NCBI RefSeq assembly: GCF_028596025.1
Contig: NZ_CP117167.1
Coordinates: 930,001 to 994,000, forward strand
DNA: 64,000 bases
DNA from: Mucilaginibacter jinjuensis
Lineage (GTDB): Bacteria > Bacteroidota > Bacteroidia > Sphingobacteriales > Sphingobacteriaceae
Direction of reading: 5' to 3'
Notes under the pieces: model-generated
What the model saw: the letters and a program-made list of their open reading frames with translations, nothing else
Told to the model about the DNA's origin: nothing
The model's database searches: none
Part shown: positions 24,582 to 32,207 of the stretch, piece by piece
Layout: each line of letters begins with the position of its first letter
Position numbering within the stretch: the first letter of the stretch is position 1
Position numbers and translations under genes: made by a program

Positions 24582-24691
24582 CCTCTTGAGAGGGGGAGCG
24601 GTTGACTGAGCGATGGCAGGGGTGTGTTTATACAACATGAAAGAAAGTAAAATTTTCTAAAGAACACACCCCTAACCCCTCTCAAGAGGGG
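24582..24691. repeat. Nested inverted repeat with CCCCTCTCAAGAGGGG core
   Basis: CCTCTTGAGAGGGG (24582-24595) is the reverse complement of 24676-24689. Inside it, AGGGGTGTGTT (24618-24628) is the reverse complement of 24663-24673. The unit can fold into one long hairpin. Related CCCCTCTCGAGAGGGG palindromes occur at 27805 and 61792. Confidence 0.75.
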
Positions 24692-24728
24692 AAACCACTC
24701 GTTAACCCCATCTTGTCTCTAAATAACA

Positions 24729-25307
24729 CTATTCAATCAAAGAGTTCAACCTATGCCTTGCCTTGTTTATTTTAAAGGCTATCATACAATAGGTAAAGCC
24801 TTCGGCAATAAAAGAGAGGCCAGCTATGGTAGTTAGTATTACAACTCCTAAAGCGGGGCTAAATAAAATGTAAAGGCCGAGCAATAGGGTGATGATGCCA
24901 CCAAAAACAATCCAGCCACTGCCGTTCATGTGCATGTGCTGCCCGTGTATGCCAAGGCTAATAAGCATGCCGCCTGCATAAAGCACATAGAAGCCCAGTA
25001 TAAAAGGTAGCACTACCAATGATATGGCTGGGTTATTGGCCAGTATAAGGCCTATAATAACAGCTAATATGCCCGAAACAAGGTTCCATCCCCAGCTTTG
25101 GTGGTGGTGCCGGTTGCTGATGGCGAAAATGATTTTAAAAATACCGCCTATTAAAATAGCAAGGCCAAAAAATACCGCTGCTGTAATAAAGCTGGTTAAC
25201 GGGTGCACCAGGATAATTACGCCTGCTACAATGAGTATGATACCGGCTAACAAAAGTAGCCACCAGTTTTTCATACCGCGTTGGATAGAGTTGAGAAGAT
25301 CTGCCAT
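24729..25307 (-). CDS. HdeD/DUF308 membrane protein, copy 2
   Basis: 192 residues, six predicted helices, the same length and nearly the same order of motifs as 22794-23372 (R-x-x-x-N-W-W-L-L-L-x-A-G-I, S-W-G-W-N-L-V-S-G, F-Y-V-L-Y-A-G-G-M-L-I-S). The pair looks like a local duplication that was later split by the Spy-like gene and repeats. Function as for copy 1. Confidence 0.88.
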   Translation of the reverse strand: MADLLNSIQRGMKNWWLLLLAGIILIVAGVIILVHPLTSFITAAVFFGLAILIGGIFKIIFAISNRHHHQSWGWNLVSGILAVIIGLILANNPAISLVVLPFILGFYVLYAGGMLISLGIHGQHMHMNGSGWIVFGGIITLLLGLYILFSPALGVVILTTIAGLSFIAEGFTYCMIAFKINKARHRLNSLIE

Positions 25308-25310
25308 AAA

Positions 25311-25400
25311 GTTAGCTGAATAGTGAATGGTTGATAGTTGTAGTGAATAGTGAGTAGTTGATTAAGTTAATTGTTATTGTAGTTAACGAAACCACTCACT
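25311..25400. repeat. Intergenic TGAATAGTGA-type repeat
   Basis: Short imperfect repeats of GAATAGTGAATGGTTGATAG and GTGAGTAGTTGATTAAG, then the reverse sense (CACTCACTTAATCAAC). Part of the same low-complexity family seen at 26786, 57933 and 24343. Confidence 0.5.
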
Positions 25401-25532
25401 TAATCAACAAATCGCTACGCACTATATCATTAAACTACAGGGCTTTATAATTGTTTTTGTGCCGAAAAAATGCGTTCAAATTTGCCGGATAGTAAATATT
25501 TAAACTAAATTTAGTAAAAATGTATATTGGCT

Positions 25533-26102
25533 ATGGGCGCGTTCGACCATGTTAAAACCATACTGGGCATTATATTGGGTCTCAGTATAACCCATTTGTT
25601 AAAGGGTATTATAAAATTTGTTCAGCATCCCAAACAGGCGAAGCCTTATTGGGTGCATTTAACATGGTGTTTTTATGTGCTGCTGCTTATTATCCACTTT
25701 TGGTGGTGGGAAGCCCACCTGCGCGATATTACCCACTGGAGTTTCGAAGAGTATTTCTTCCTGTTTGTGTACATATCGGTTTACTATTTCGAGTGTTCGT
25801 TGCTGATACCCGATAATCTCGAAGAGTACAAAGACTACTTTACATACTACTATTCGCGCAAGCAATGGATTTTTGGTATCCTGGCGCTCACCTTCGTGCT
25901 CGATTTTTTCGATACCCTTATCAAAGGCAAAGCCTACTACCTCACACACTACGGCTGGGAGTACCCCGTACGTAATATAACACACATTTCCCTTTGTGTG
26001 GTAGCTATGAACAGCAACAACCGTAAGTTTCACGCGGTGCTGGCCATAGCGTTTCTGGTTTATGAGTTGAGTTATATTTACAGGTTGTTTGCTTATTTTT
26101 AG
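25533..26102 (+). CDS. Unknown multi-pass membrane protein
   Basis: Start at the ATG at 25533; a TTG two codons earlier is possible. 189 residues with five hydrophobic helices. A Trp/His-rich first half (H-L-T-W-C-F-Y-V-L-L-L-I-I-H-F-W-W-W-E) and L-G-L-S-I-T-H-L-L-K-G near the N-terminus are visible. I do not recognise a family. The H-F-W-W-W-E segment inside a helix could bind metal or haem, but that is speculation. Coding is plausible from normal codon use and the conserved-looking aromatic pattern. Confidence 0.6.
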   Translation: MGAFDHVKTILGIILGLSITHLLKGIIKFVQHPKQAKPYWVHLTWCFYVLLLIIHFWWWEAHLRDITHWSFEEYFFLFVYISVYYFECSLLIPDNLEEYKDYFTYYYSRKQWIFGILALTFVLDFFDTLIKGKAYYLTHYGWEYPVRNITHISLCVVAMNSNNRKFHAVLAIAFLVYELSYIYRLFAYF

Positions 26103-26153
26103 AAGAGGTATTTAATAAAGTATATTCAAACTCACTAATTCACTCCCTCACAA

Positions 26154-26759
26154 CTAAATTTTCAGCCAACCCGTAATACTCATCCTTGCTTTATTGGCCA
26201 GTAGCACTTCGTGCTCCAGTTCGCTGCTTTTAAAGAAAATGCTTTTGCCACTGATGGGCGAGATGTTCTGCAAATGATCGTGATGATGGATGCACAGTTC
26301 GCCGCCATCGGCAATAACCCAGCCCACGTTAAGGTACATGATCATGGAGTATTGACGGCTTCCGTTGTTCTGAAACTGGTCGATGTGCTTTTTGTAGAAA
26401 CTACCCTCCTCGTACAGCGCATAATGAAACTCATAGCCTGTAATACCCGTGTAGCAGGTGCTGTTAAGATGTAACACAAAGCTATCCATCAGGTCGAAAA
26501 AGTCGTTCTCGAAGGCATCGTTATGCTTGCGGTCCAGCCAGTAGATCTGGTCGCTGCGGATGAGCTTATTGTGGTCTTGCAGTACGGCGTTTCCTATCCC
26601 GGCGCTATTCATTAACTTGTTTTGGTACAGGGTAAGCAGGTTGCTTTTAAGGTTTGCGGCTAAGGCCTCGCTTAAAAAGTTTTCGGTAATACCTACTTTG
26701 TTATCAATAAAACTATCGATGAGGGTGTTGAATATTTTTTCCAATAAAATGCAAACCAC
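26154..26759 (-). CDS. 2-oxoglutarate/Fe(II) oxygenase, prolyl 4-hydroxylase type
   Basis: About 201 residues if it starts at GTG 26759; no ATG is available and a TTG a few codons on is also possible. The iron triad can be read as H-I-D in F-Y-K-K-H-I-D-Q-F (near residue 119) and His in E-L-E-H-E-V. The 2OG-binding basic residue is in K-A-R-M-S-I-T-G-W. The family hydroxylates protein or small-molecule side chains. The substrate is unknown. The stop codon TAG runs directly into a TTGTGAGGGAGTGAA repeat. Confidence 0.8.
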   Translation of the reverse strand: MVCILLEKIFNTLIDSFIDNKVGITENFLSEALAANLKSNLLTLYQNKLMNSAGIGNAVLQDHNKLIRSDQIYWLDRKHNDAFENDFFDLMDSFVLHLNSTCYTGITGYEFHYALYEEGSFYKKHIDQFQNNGSRQYSMIMYLNVGWVIADGGELCIHHHDHLQNISPISGKSIFFKSSELEHEVLLANKARMSITGWLKI

Positions 26760-26785
26760 GTAAATGTGGCTTTGGGCATTTCGGT

Positions 26786-26985
26786 AAGGTAGTGTTTAAT
26801 TGTGAGGATTGGATAGTTGTGAGGGAGCGAATGTGTGAGTTTCGAGTAATAGTTGTGAGGAGTGAATGAGTGAGTTTCGAGTAATAGTTGTGAGGGAGTG
26901 AATGAGTGAGTTAGCGAGTTATAAAAAAATTGAGTTTCGAGTGTATTAATCACTAACTCACAACTCACTCCCTCACAACTAAATA
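26786..26985. repeat. GTGAGTTTCGAGTAATAGTTGTGAGG tandem and inverted repeats
   Basis: A 35-bp unit beginning GTGAGTTTCGAG starts at 26835 and again at 26870, with a partial third copy near 26930. TAGTTGTGAGGGAGTGA (26885-26901) has a perfect 17-base inverted copy at 26965-26981. The whole region is noncoding. Confidence 0.8.
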
Positions 26986-27053
26986 AATCAAAAAGCCCTC
27001 CAGAACTTAATCTGAAAGGCTTCGGTTGTTTATTTATATAGTTCGAATTGTCG

Positions 27054-27497
27054 TTATGCAGAAGCAACCAGCCTGCTGGTGCTGCGGTATACGTAAGCGT
27101 TAAAGATGTGGCGGCGTGCAAAACGGCCCGGCGAATCTGAGTTGATAAACTTCACATAAGCAACCTTCGGTACGTCGAAATACTCATAAGTAGTACCATC
27201 GGTAAAGTTGATGGTTAATACCTGTTGTTTGTATTCAAAATCGGCAATGCCACAGGTTGTTGTGGTAGTAGTATAATCAGCAAGGGTTTGCTCACGGGTT
27301 TCAGGAGCAATACTTACCAAAAAGTGGTAAGCCTCAATAATGGTTTTGCTTTTTTCTTCGGCCTCAATACGGCTCTCGTCCTGAAACTTATCCGGGTGCC
27401 AGGTTTTCATCAGGTTGCGGTAAACCGATTTTAGCTCCTGTAGTTCTGCTGCTTCGGTTACACCCAATAGCTTCCTGTAATCGACAATTTTTTTCAT
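27054..27497 (-). CDS. J-domain plus KTSC-domain protein
   Basis: 147 residues. Residues ~5-65 are a J domain with the H-P-D tripeptide in M-K-T-W-H-P-D-K-F, needed to stimulate Hsp70. Residues ~80-140 read I-A-D-F-E-Y-K-Q-Q-V-L-T-I-N-F-T-D-G-T-T-Y-E-Y-F-D-V-P, then F-I-N-S-D-S-P-G-R-F, the shape of a KTSC domain (small five-stranded fold found in proteins linked to nucleic-acid handling). The domains are joined by a short linker. Cytoplasmic. Probably a DnaK co-chaperone with its own target domain. Confidence 0.85.
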   Translation of the reverse strand: MKKIVDYRKLLGVTEAAELQELKSVYRNLMKTWHPDKFQDESRIEAEEKSKTIIEAYHFLVSIAPETREQTLADYTTTTTTCGIADFEYKQQVLTINFTDGTTYEYFDVPKVAYVKFINSDSPGRFARRHIFNAYVYRSTSRLVASA

Positions 27498-28056
27498 ACT
27501 TAATTCGTGTTATCTAATTGTCTTTGAAGAAGAAAGCAAACATTTGCTAAGCGCCTTTATCAAGAACAAATTTTTTGCAAAGGTACGCTTTTATAAGTTA
27601 CTGGCCTACAGATGCTGTAAAATTAATAGAGGGTTAATATAGAGAGACAAGAGCCGAGAAGCAAGAGACAAGATAGGTTAGTGGTTAACATTCCCCTCTC
27701 TTCCAAAGGACTCCTTGGGAGAAAGGGGTTAGGGGGGCTTTAGAAAACATTTATTTTCTTGCATGTCGTAGAAACACACCCTGCCACTACACCATCCAAC
27801 CGCGCCCCTCTCGAGAGGGGAATGAGAGAGACTGCGAAGGGATTTAGAAAAGCATCTTGTTTCTTGTCTCTAACTTCTTGCTTCTCTTCCCAAGGGCGTT
27901 CCCTTCGGGCCGGGCTATCCGCTCATACTGCACAGGCCTTAGTCACAGGGCCGGTATCCGCTGCTATCCCTAACGCATGCTAAGCTTCTTGTTTCTTGAT
28001 TCTCGATTCTTACCTCTCTTTCTTGGCTCTCTTTTCGTAATTTGGCTATCCATACT
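27498..28056. other. Repeat-rich intergenic region
   Basis: It holds AG-rich runs of the AAGAGCCGAGAAGCAAGAG kind (27641-27675), a CCCCT.../...AGGGGTTAGGGG stretch (27695-27740), the palindrome CCCCTCTCGAGAGGGG (27805-27820), and the 85-base element at 27892-27976 followed by CT-rich TTCTTGATTCTCGATTC. I see no gene. Confidence 0.65.
27892..27976 (+). repeat. 85-base intergenic repeat element, copy B
   Basis: AAGGGCGTTCCCTTCGGGCC through TATCCCTAACGC. It is in inverted orientation to copy A (24449-24532), with which it shares nearly all blocks. It can form local stems such as GGGCGTTCCC with its GC-rich partner. No protein-like reading frame. Confidence 0.75.
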
Positions 28057-29244
28057 ATGAACACCAACATCGAAAACCTATACCGCATTGCCGGCAAGCA
28101 ACAACGCACCATTATTGGCCTCATGTCGGGCACTTCGTTCGATGGGTTGGATGTGGCTTTGTGCCGTTTCGAAGGCAGCGGTGTTAATACCAAAGTAGAG
28201 GTACTGCACTTTATCACAAAAGAGTATGAAGCTGCGTTTAAAGAAGATCTCAAATCAATCTTCGCTAAACGCAATGCGGATCTGGAGCGCATCACCCTGC
28301 TCAATGCCTATATCGGCACCTATTATGCCGAACTCATTCTGCAATGTCTCGAAGAATGGAACATTCCCGTTGCCGATGTGGATGCCGTAGCCAGCCACGG
28401 GCAAACCATTTTCCATGCCCCAAAACGATTACATCAAATAGAAAAATACGGCAACGCTACCCTTCAAATTGGCGATGCCGACCATGTCGCCGTTAAAACG
28501 GGCATCATAACTTTAAGCGATTTTCGTCAGAAACATATAGCTGCCGGTGGAGAAGGTGCACCACTTGCTTTGTACGGAGATTATCTGCTTTTCGGTAGCC
28601 TATCAGAAAATCGCATTATGCTGAATGTAGGTGGTATAGCCAATTTTACTTATTTGCCTGCCGGTTATGCTCCGGGCTGTTTTTCTACTGATGTCGGGCC
28701 AGGTAATACGTTAATGGATCAGTTTATTCAACAGCAATTCCCCGGCAAGTACTACGATAAAAATGCAGAGGTTGCCAGTACCGGAAAAGTGAACGATGTA
28801 TTATTAAAAGCATTGTTGGACGATCCGTTCTTCGCAGCACCTTTCCCCAAAACAACCGGGCCTGAGTTGTTTAGTTTAGTTTATCTGGAAAAAGCTATAC
28901 AAGCTTCAGGGCAAACCAATGTGAGTAAGGAAGATATAATGGCAACTTTGGCAAAGTTCTCGGCACAATCTATAATTGCTGCGATAGAAAGTGCTGTTTC
29001 GGGCGTGGATAAATTCGAGATCTATATTAGTGGAGGCGGTATGTACAACCCGCTGCTGGTTAACTATATTGAAAGCCATTTCAACATCAAACTAAAATCA
29101 ACCACTGATCTGGGCATTAACCCCGATGCAAAAGAAGCTGTGCTTTTTGCCCTGCTCGCCAATGAAGCCCTCGCCGGTGGCAAAACTCATTATGGGGGCG
29201 ATTTGCTTTCTGTTAGTATGGGGAAGGTGAGTTTTGCAAAGTAA
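28057..29244 (+). CDS. anmK: Anhydro-N-acetylmuramic acid kinase
   Basis: Start chosen at ATG 28057; an in-frame TTG lies five codons earlier. 395 residues, near the normal ~370-400. I-G-L-M-S-G-T-S-F-D-G-L-D near residue 20 is the ATP-binding signature, V-A-S-H-G-Q-T-I-F-H follows, and S-T-D-V-G-P-G-N-T-L-M-D and S-G-G-G-M-Y-N-P are the later motifs. The enzyme converts recycled 1,6-anhydro-MurNAc to MurNAc-6-phosphate in peptidoglycan recycling. Stand-alone gene on the plus strand. Confidence 0.95.
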   Translation: MNTNIENLYRIAGKQQRTIIGLMSGTSFDGLDVALCRFEGSGVNTKVEVLHFITKEYEAAFKEDLKSIFAKRNADLERITLLNAYIGTYYAELILQCLEEWNIPVADVDAVASHGQTIFHAPKRLHQIEKYGNATLQIGDADHVAVKTGIITLSDFRQKHIAAGGEGAPLALYGDYLLFGSLSENRIMLNVGGIANFTYLPAGYAPGCFSTDVGPGNTLMDQFIQQQFPGKYYDKNAEVASTGKVNDVLLKALLDDPFFAAPFPKTTGPELFSLVYLEKAIQASGQTNVSKEDIMATLAKFSAQSIIAAIESAVSGVDKFEIYISGGGMYNPLLVNYIESHFNIKLKSTTDLGINPDAKEAVLFALLANEALAGGKTHYGGDLLSVSMGKVSFAK

Positions 29245-29344
29245 TAAGTGAATGAGAGAGTTTTGATCTGGTAATTATTGGAAGATCGAATATTGGCTTG
29301 GCGTAAACGCCGATAAAGAAGATATAAATAGACATACTGAATGT

Positions 29345-29743
29345 TTATTTGGATACTTTATAAGGTGCTAACTTCTCCTTTACATCAACTGCGCTTTGTG
29401 TATAAATGCCTAAAATTTGTCCCAACGTTGTATAATTCATACGTGTATCCTCATGTAAAAGGACGATTTTGTTGGCTAATGCCGTATACGTTTTTATTTT
29501 TTTACGTAGATCATGATTTTTTAGCTGATCAGCATCATTGTTTAATGAATTAAGATCTGTTTGTATGCCGATATCAAAAATGCTATCGCGCATACTGAAA
29601 TCCTTTAATATTTTATTGTCAATGTTATTGTCTATCGCATCAATCTCAGTATATATACGCTTTTTTAAATCGGCCTGTGTTTTACAGGAACAAATATTTA
29701 ATATTATTATGAGTACCAATAGAGAGTTTAAAAAATGTTTCAT
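29345..29743 (-). CDS. Small lipoprotein of unknown function
   Basis: 132 residues. M-K-H-F-L-N then a hydrophobic stretch and I-C-S-C-K, a plausible lipobox with the second Cys lipidated. The rest is helical and charged (coiled-coil tendency in L-K-K-R-I-Y-T-E-I-D-A-I-D-N-N-I). It ends 6 bases after the stop of the large membrane gene, reading in the same direction, so the two probably form an operon. Unknown family. Confidence 0.6.
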   Translation of the reverse strand: MKHFLNSLLVLIIILNICSCKTQADLKKRIYTEIDAIDNNIDNKILKDFSMRDSIFDIGIQTDLNSLNNDADQLKNHDLRKKIKTYTALANKIVLLHEDTRMNYTTLGQILGIYTQSAVDVKEKLAPYKVSK

Positions 29744-29749
29744 GGCCGG

Positions 29750-31921
29750 TTATGGTTTTTTAGTTTTAAACTGCGACTGTTGAATGTAATTTTTTATACC
29801 ACTCAAATTATTTGTGGCATTTTTGTTAAGTTTTGCTGCTGAATCAGTGAAGTTTTTCAAATTTTGGTTGAGTAAATCCTGTGCTTTATTTGTTTTATCC
29901 ATAAAAGCTCCAATCTTCTCGAGTTTATCGGCTAACTCTTTATAATGATTGTCAGGGGGAGTAATGTTAATAGGATTTGGGCCTCTATTTTTTCCTAGTA
30001 ATTTAACCAGTTCACTTGAATTACTATCTACCGATTGAGCAAGCGTATTGATTGATTCTACAATAGCTTTTCCTGTACTATCAGCAGCCTTTCCTCCTCC
30101 GGTACAACAGCAGCAACTTTTACCGTAAGGATCCAGTGATCCAGGATCTTGTTTTTTGGTTTTCTTGGGTTCACCGCCTTCTTCATCTTCGGGTATCGAC
30201 TTTGAGAGATTCCAATTGCCTACCAGAAATATGCTGGATGGTTTTCCTGATACCACCTGATCCTCCGGAGTCATTTTAATAAGCGGGATTAACAAAATGG
30301 CTATCACAATACAAATACCCTGTATTATCTTTTTAATTGGTTGCACCTCGTCCAGGGTATCTAATTCGTATTTATCATTTTTATAAGATAGGATCAATAA
30401 AAAAGAGAGCATAACAATTAGGGTGGTAATAAAAATAATTATCCCCGCATGTTGGGTGTCTTTAACAAGTTTAATTTGGTTTTTCTTTATATCGTCATTT
30501 AAAATATTCTGTTTATTAAACCAAAGATTTCTAATGGCCCGGTTGATGTGCAGCTGTGCAACAGACGTACTTTGGTTTAGTAATATTTGCTGCTTTGTAT
30601 TGATATAAGCAGGGCTTTTTTTGATTTTGTTAATGATCGAGCTTATTAACTTAGGATCAGTAGTTTTTGCAAGTGTATCGTGAATAAGCGGGCTGCTTAA
30701 AAGTTCTTTTATGCATAAATTGAGGTCTTTCTTATCCGCGCTATCTGCTATCGTATTACAATACTTAACCTTAATATTAAACGAATTAATACTATCCGAT
30801 GTAACTTTACCTGATAGTAATTTTGAAAGAAACTTAAATGGTAGATTATCAATACTATCTTCAGTGCTTTGTGTTCTGATTGCTCTATACTCAACATCAA
30901 GATCTTCAATTTTCTTCTTGTAGATTCTGTTGGTATCAATTCCGTGAAATTTATTTAGATAAGTTGCAGTTTCTGTCGAATCTTGTTTGTTTCTGGATAT
31001 ATTATCATCCGCTTTATTCTTAGATACATAAAAAACCAACCCGGTACTTATAACTGCACTAATTAAAACCCATTTAAAGAAAGGATTAGATATTTCATTT
31101 CTACGCAACTTTCTTAAGTTGCCATTAAACATATAATATACCACTACCGCAGCATATATAATCAATATCAAGAAGATAAAGATATTATTGTCGAATATCT
31201 TATTGAATAGGGTTATAAAAATAACAACCGTTAATTGTGCTGCTATAAACAGATAAAAAAAACTGAGTTTTATAGATACGTAGGCTTCACTTAGGTTTAT
31301 TTTAGCCGCTTCATTTTGTTTTTTTATCTCACCGAGTTCTATATAATATTTCTTTTTATCAATTTTAGCTTGTTCTTTTTCAGTGAAGCTTATATTAATA
31401 TCAAGGATCTTATTGGAGATTTCTTTTATCTTATTATTGAGTTTCTTTATGCGCGAATCTGTACGGTGTATATTTTGTTCTTCTGTTGTTATAATCTCTA
31501 ATAAATCTCCAAGTGTTTTATTGAAAAAATACCAGTAAATTATTAATAAAAGCAATGTGATTATAACTGTAATATTAAGCCACCGGCTAATAGTAGTTTC
31601 ATCGGTCCATATTGGCAATAGTAATACAACAAAAACTACAAATATGAGGCCGATAATCCCTAATATCATTTTTTTTAATTTCACAAACACATCATTACTG
31701 AATTGAAAAAATGATAATACGAAGAGTATAATAAGCGGCATGGTAAAATATACCATAGAGAAGATTTTGAAAAGGCCCGGCATCTCAATCCCGTTTTGCT
31801 CAGCCAAAATAGCAAAGGTTTTAGGGACAATTACACCTATTGCAGGTAAGCTTACTATTACGCCAATAATAACTGCTAAGAAATCATCTCTGAGTTTTTC
31901 CCATATTTTATTGAAGTCCAT
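29750..31921 (-). CDS. Large membrane/coiled-coil protein of unknown function
   Basis: Start at ATG 31921 (M-D-F-N-K-I-W-E-K); an upstream start would add 17 residues that do not look coding. 723 residues. Four membrane helices lie in residues ~10-150, then a coiled coil (R-I-K-K-L-N-N-K-I-K-E-I, ~165-225), three more helices (~235-325), a ~190-residue soluble region, two helices (~505-570), and a C-terminal domain containing four consecutive Cys (S-C-C-C-C-T-G-G-G) and a final coiled coil with N-x-x-L heptads. The architecture matches no family known to me. The downstream lipoprotein gene is probably functionally linked. Confidence 0.65.
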   Translation of the reverse strand: MDFNKIWEKLRDDFLAVIIGVIVSLPAIGVIVPKTFAILAEQNGIEMPGLFKIFSMVYFTMPLIILFVLSFFQFSNDVFVKLKKMILGIIGLIFVVFVVLLLPIWTDETTISRWLNITVIITLLLLIIYWYFFNKTLGDLLEIITTEEQNIHRTDSRIKKLNNKIKEISNKILDINISFTEKEQAKIDKKKYYIELGEIKKQNEAAKINLSEAYVSIKLSFFYLFIAAQLTVVIFITLFNKIFDNNIFIFLILIIYAAVVVYYMFNGNLRKLRRNEISNPFFKWVLISAVISTGLVFYVSKNKADDNISRNKQDSTETATYLNKFHGIDTNRIYKKKIEDLDVEYRAIRTQSTEDSIDNLPFKFLSKLLSGKVTSDSINSFNIKVKYCNTIADSADKKDLNLCIKELLSSPLIHDTLAKTTDPKLISSIINKIKKSPAYINTKQQILLNQSTSVAQLHINRAIRNLWFNKQNILNDDIKKNQIKLVKDTQHAGIIIFITTLIVMLSFLLILSYKNDKYELDTLDEVQPIKKIIQGICIVIAILLIPLIKMTPEDQVVSGKPSSIFLVGNWNLSKSIPEDEEGGEPKKTKKQDPGSLDPYGKSCCCCTGGGKAADSTGKAIVESINTLAQSVDSNSSELVKLLGKNRGPNPINITPPDNHYKELADKLEKIGAFMDKTNKAQDLLNQNLKNFTDSAAKLNKNATNNLSGIKNYIQQSQFKTKKP

Positions 31922-32012
31922 ATTGTGTAAGGTTTGTTGTATAAATTTATATAATAAATATATACAACGCATGCTTTTTTATACATAAGTATCACTTATT
32001 TAGATATTTATG

Positions 32013-32063
32013 TTTTGGATAAAGAATATTAAATTGGAGTTATTTAATATTCTTTATCCAAAA
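32013..32063. repeat. Perfect 21-bp inverted repeat
   Basis: The arms at 32013-32033 and 32043-32063 are exact reverse complements around a 9-base loop TTGGAGTTA. The loop sequence recurs at 32076-32084, 42 bases on. It lies between the stop of the FAD/Fe-S gene and the start of the large membrane gene, both on the minus strand. The arms are AT-rich, with A and T at the ends, so a terminator is possible. Confidence 0.75.
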
Positions 32064-32207
32064 AATGGAAAGATATTGGAGTTAAATAAATATCAATAAA
32101 AGTAACAAGCGAGTGACGCTAACTTTTATAACACACAACGCAGCAGGTATGGTTAAGCATTGTGCGGGTAGTATAGATAAGAGGAATACCTAACAGGTGC
32201 TAAGCAT

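Noticed and set aside
26693..27121. Minus-strand ORF of 142 codons overlapping two genes
   Set aside because: It is a translation of the GAGTGAATGAG repeats (L-T-H-S-F-T-P runs) and overlaps well-supported genes in other frames.
27759..27983. Plus-strand ORF across the 85-base element
   Set aside because: It encodes only repeat sequence. The same element appears inverted elsewhere with no matching frame.
32013..32063. Transposon terminal repeats
   Set aside because: No transposase, no target duplication and only a 9-base interior; a hairpin element or terminator is simpler.
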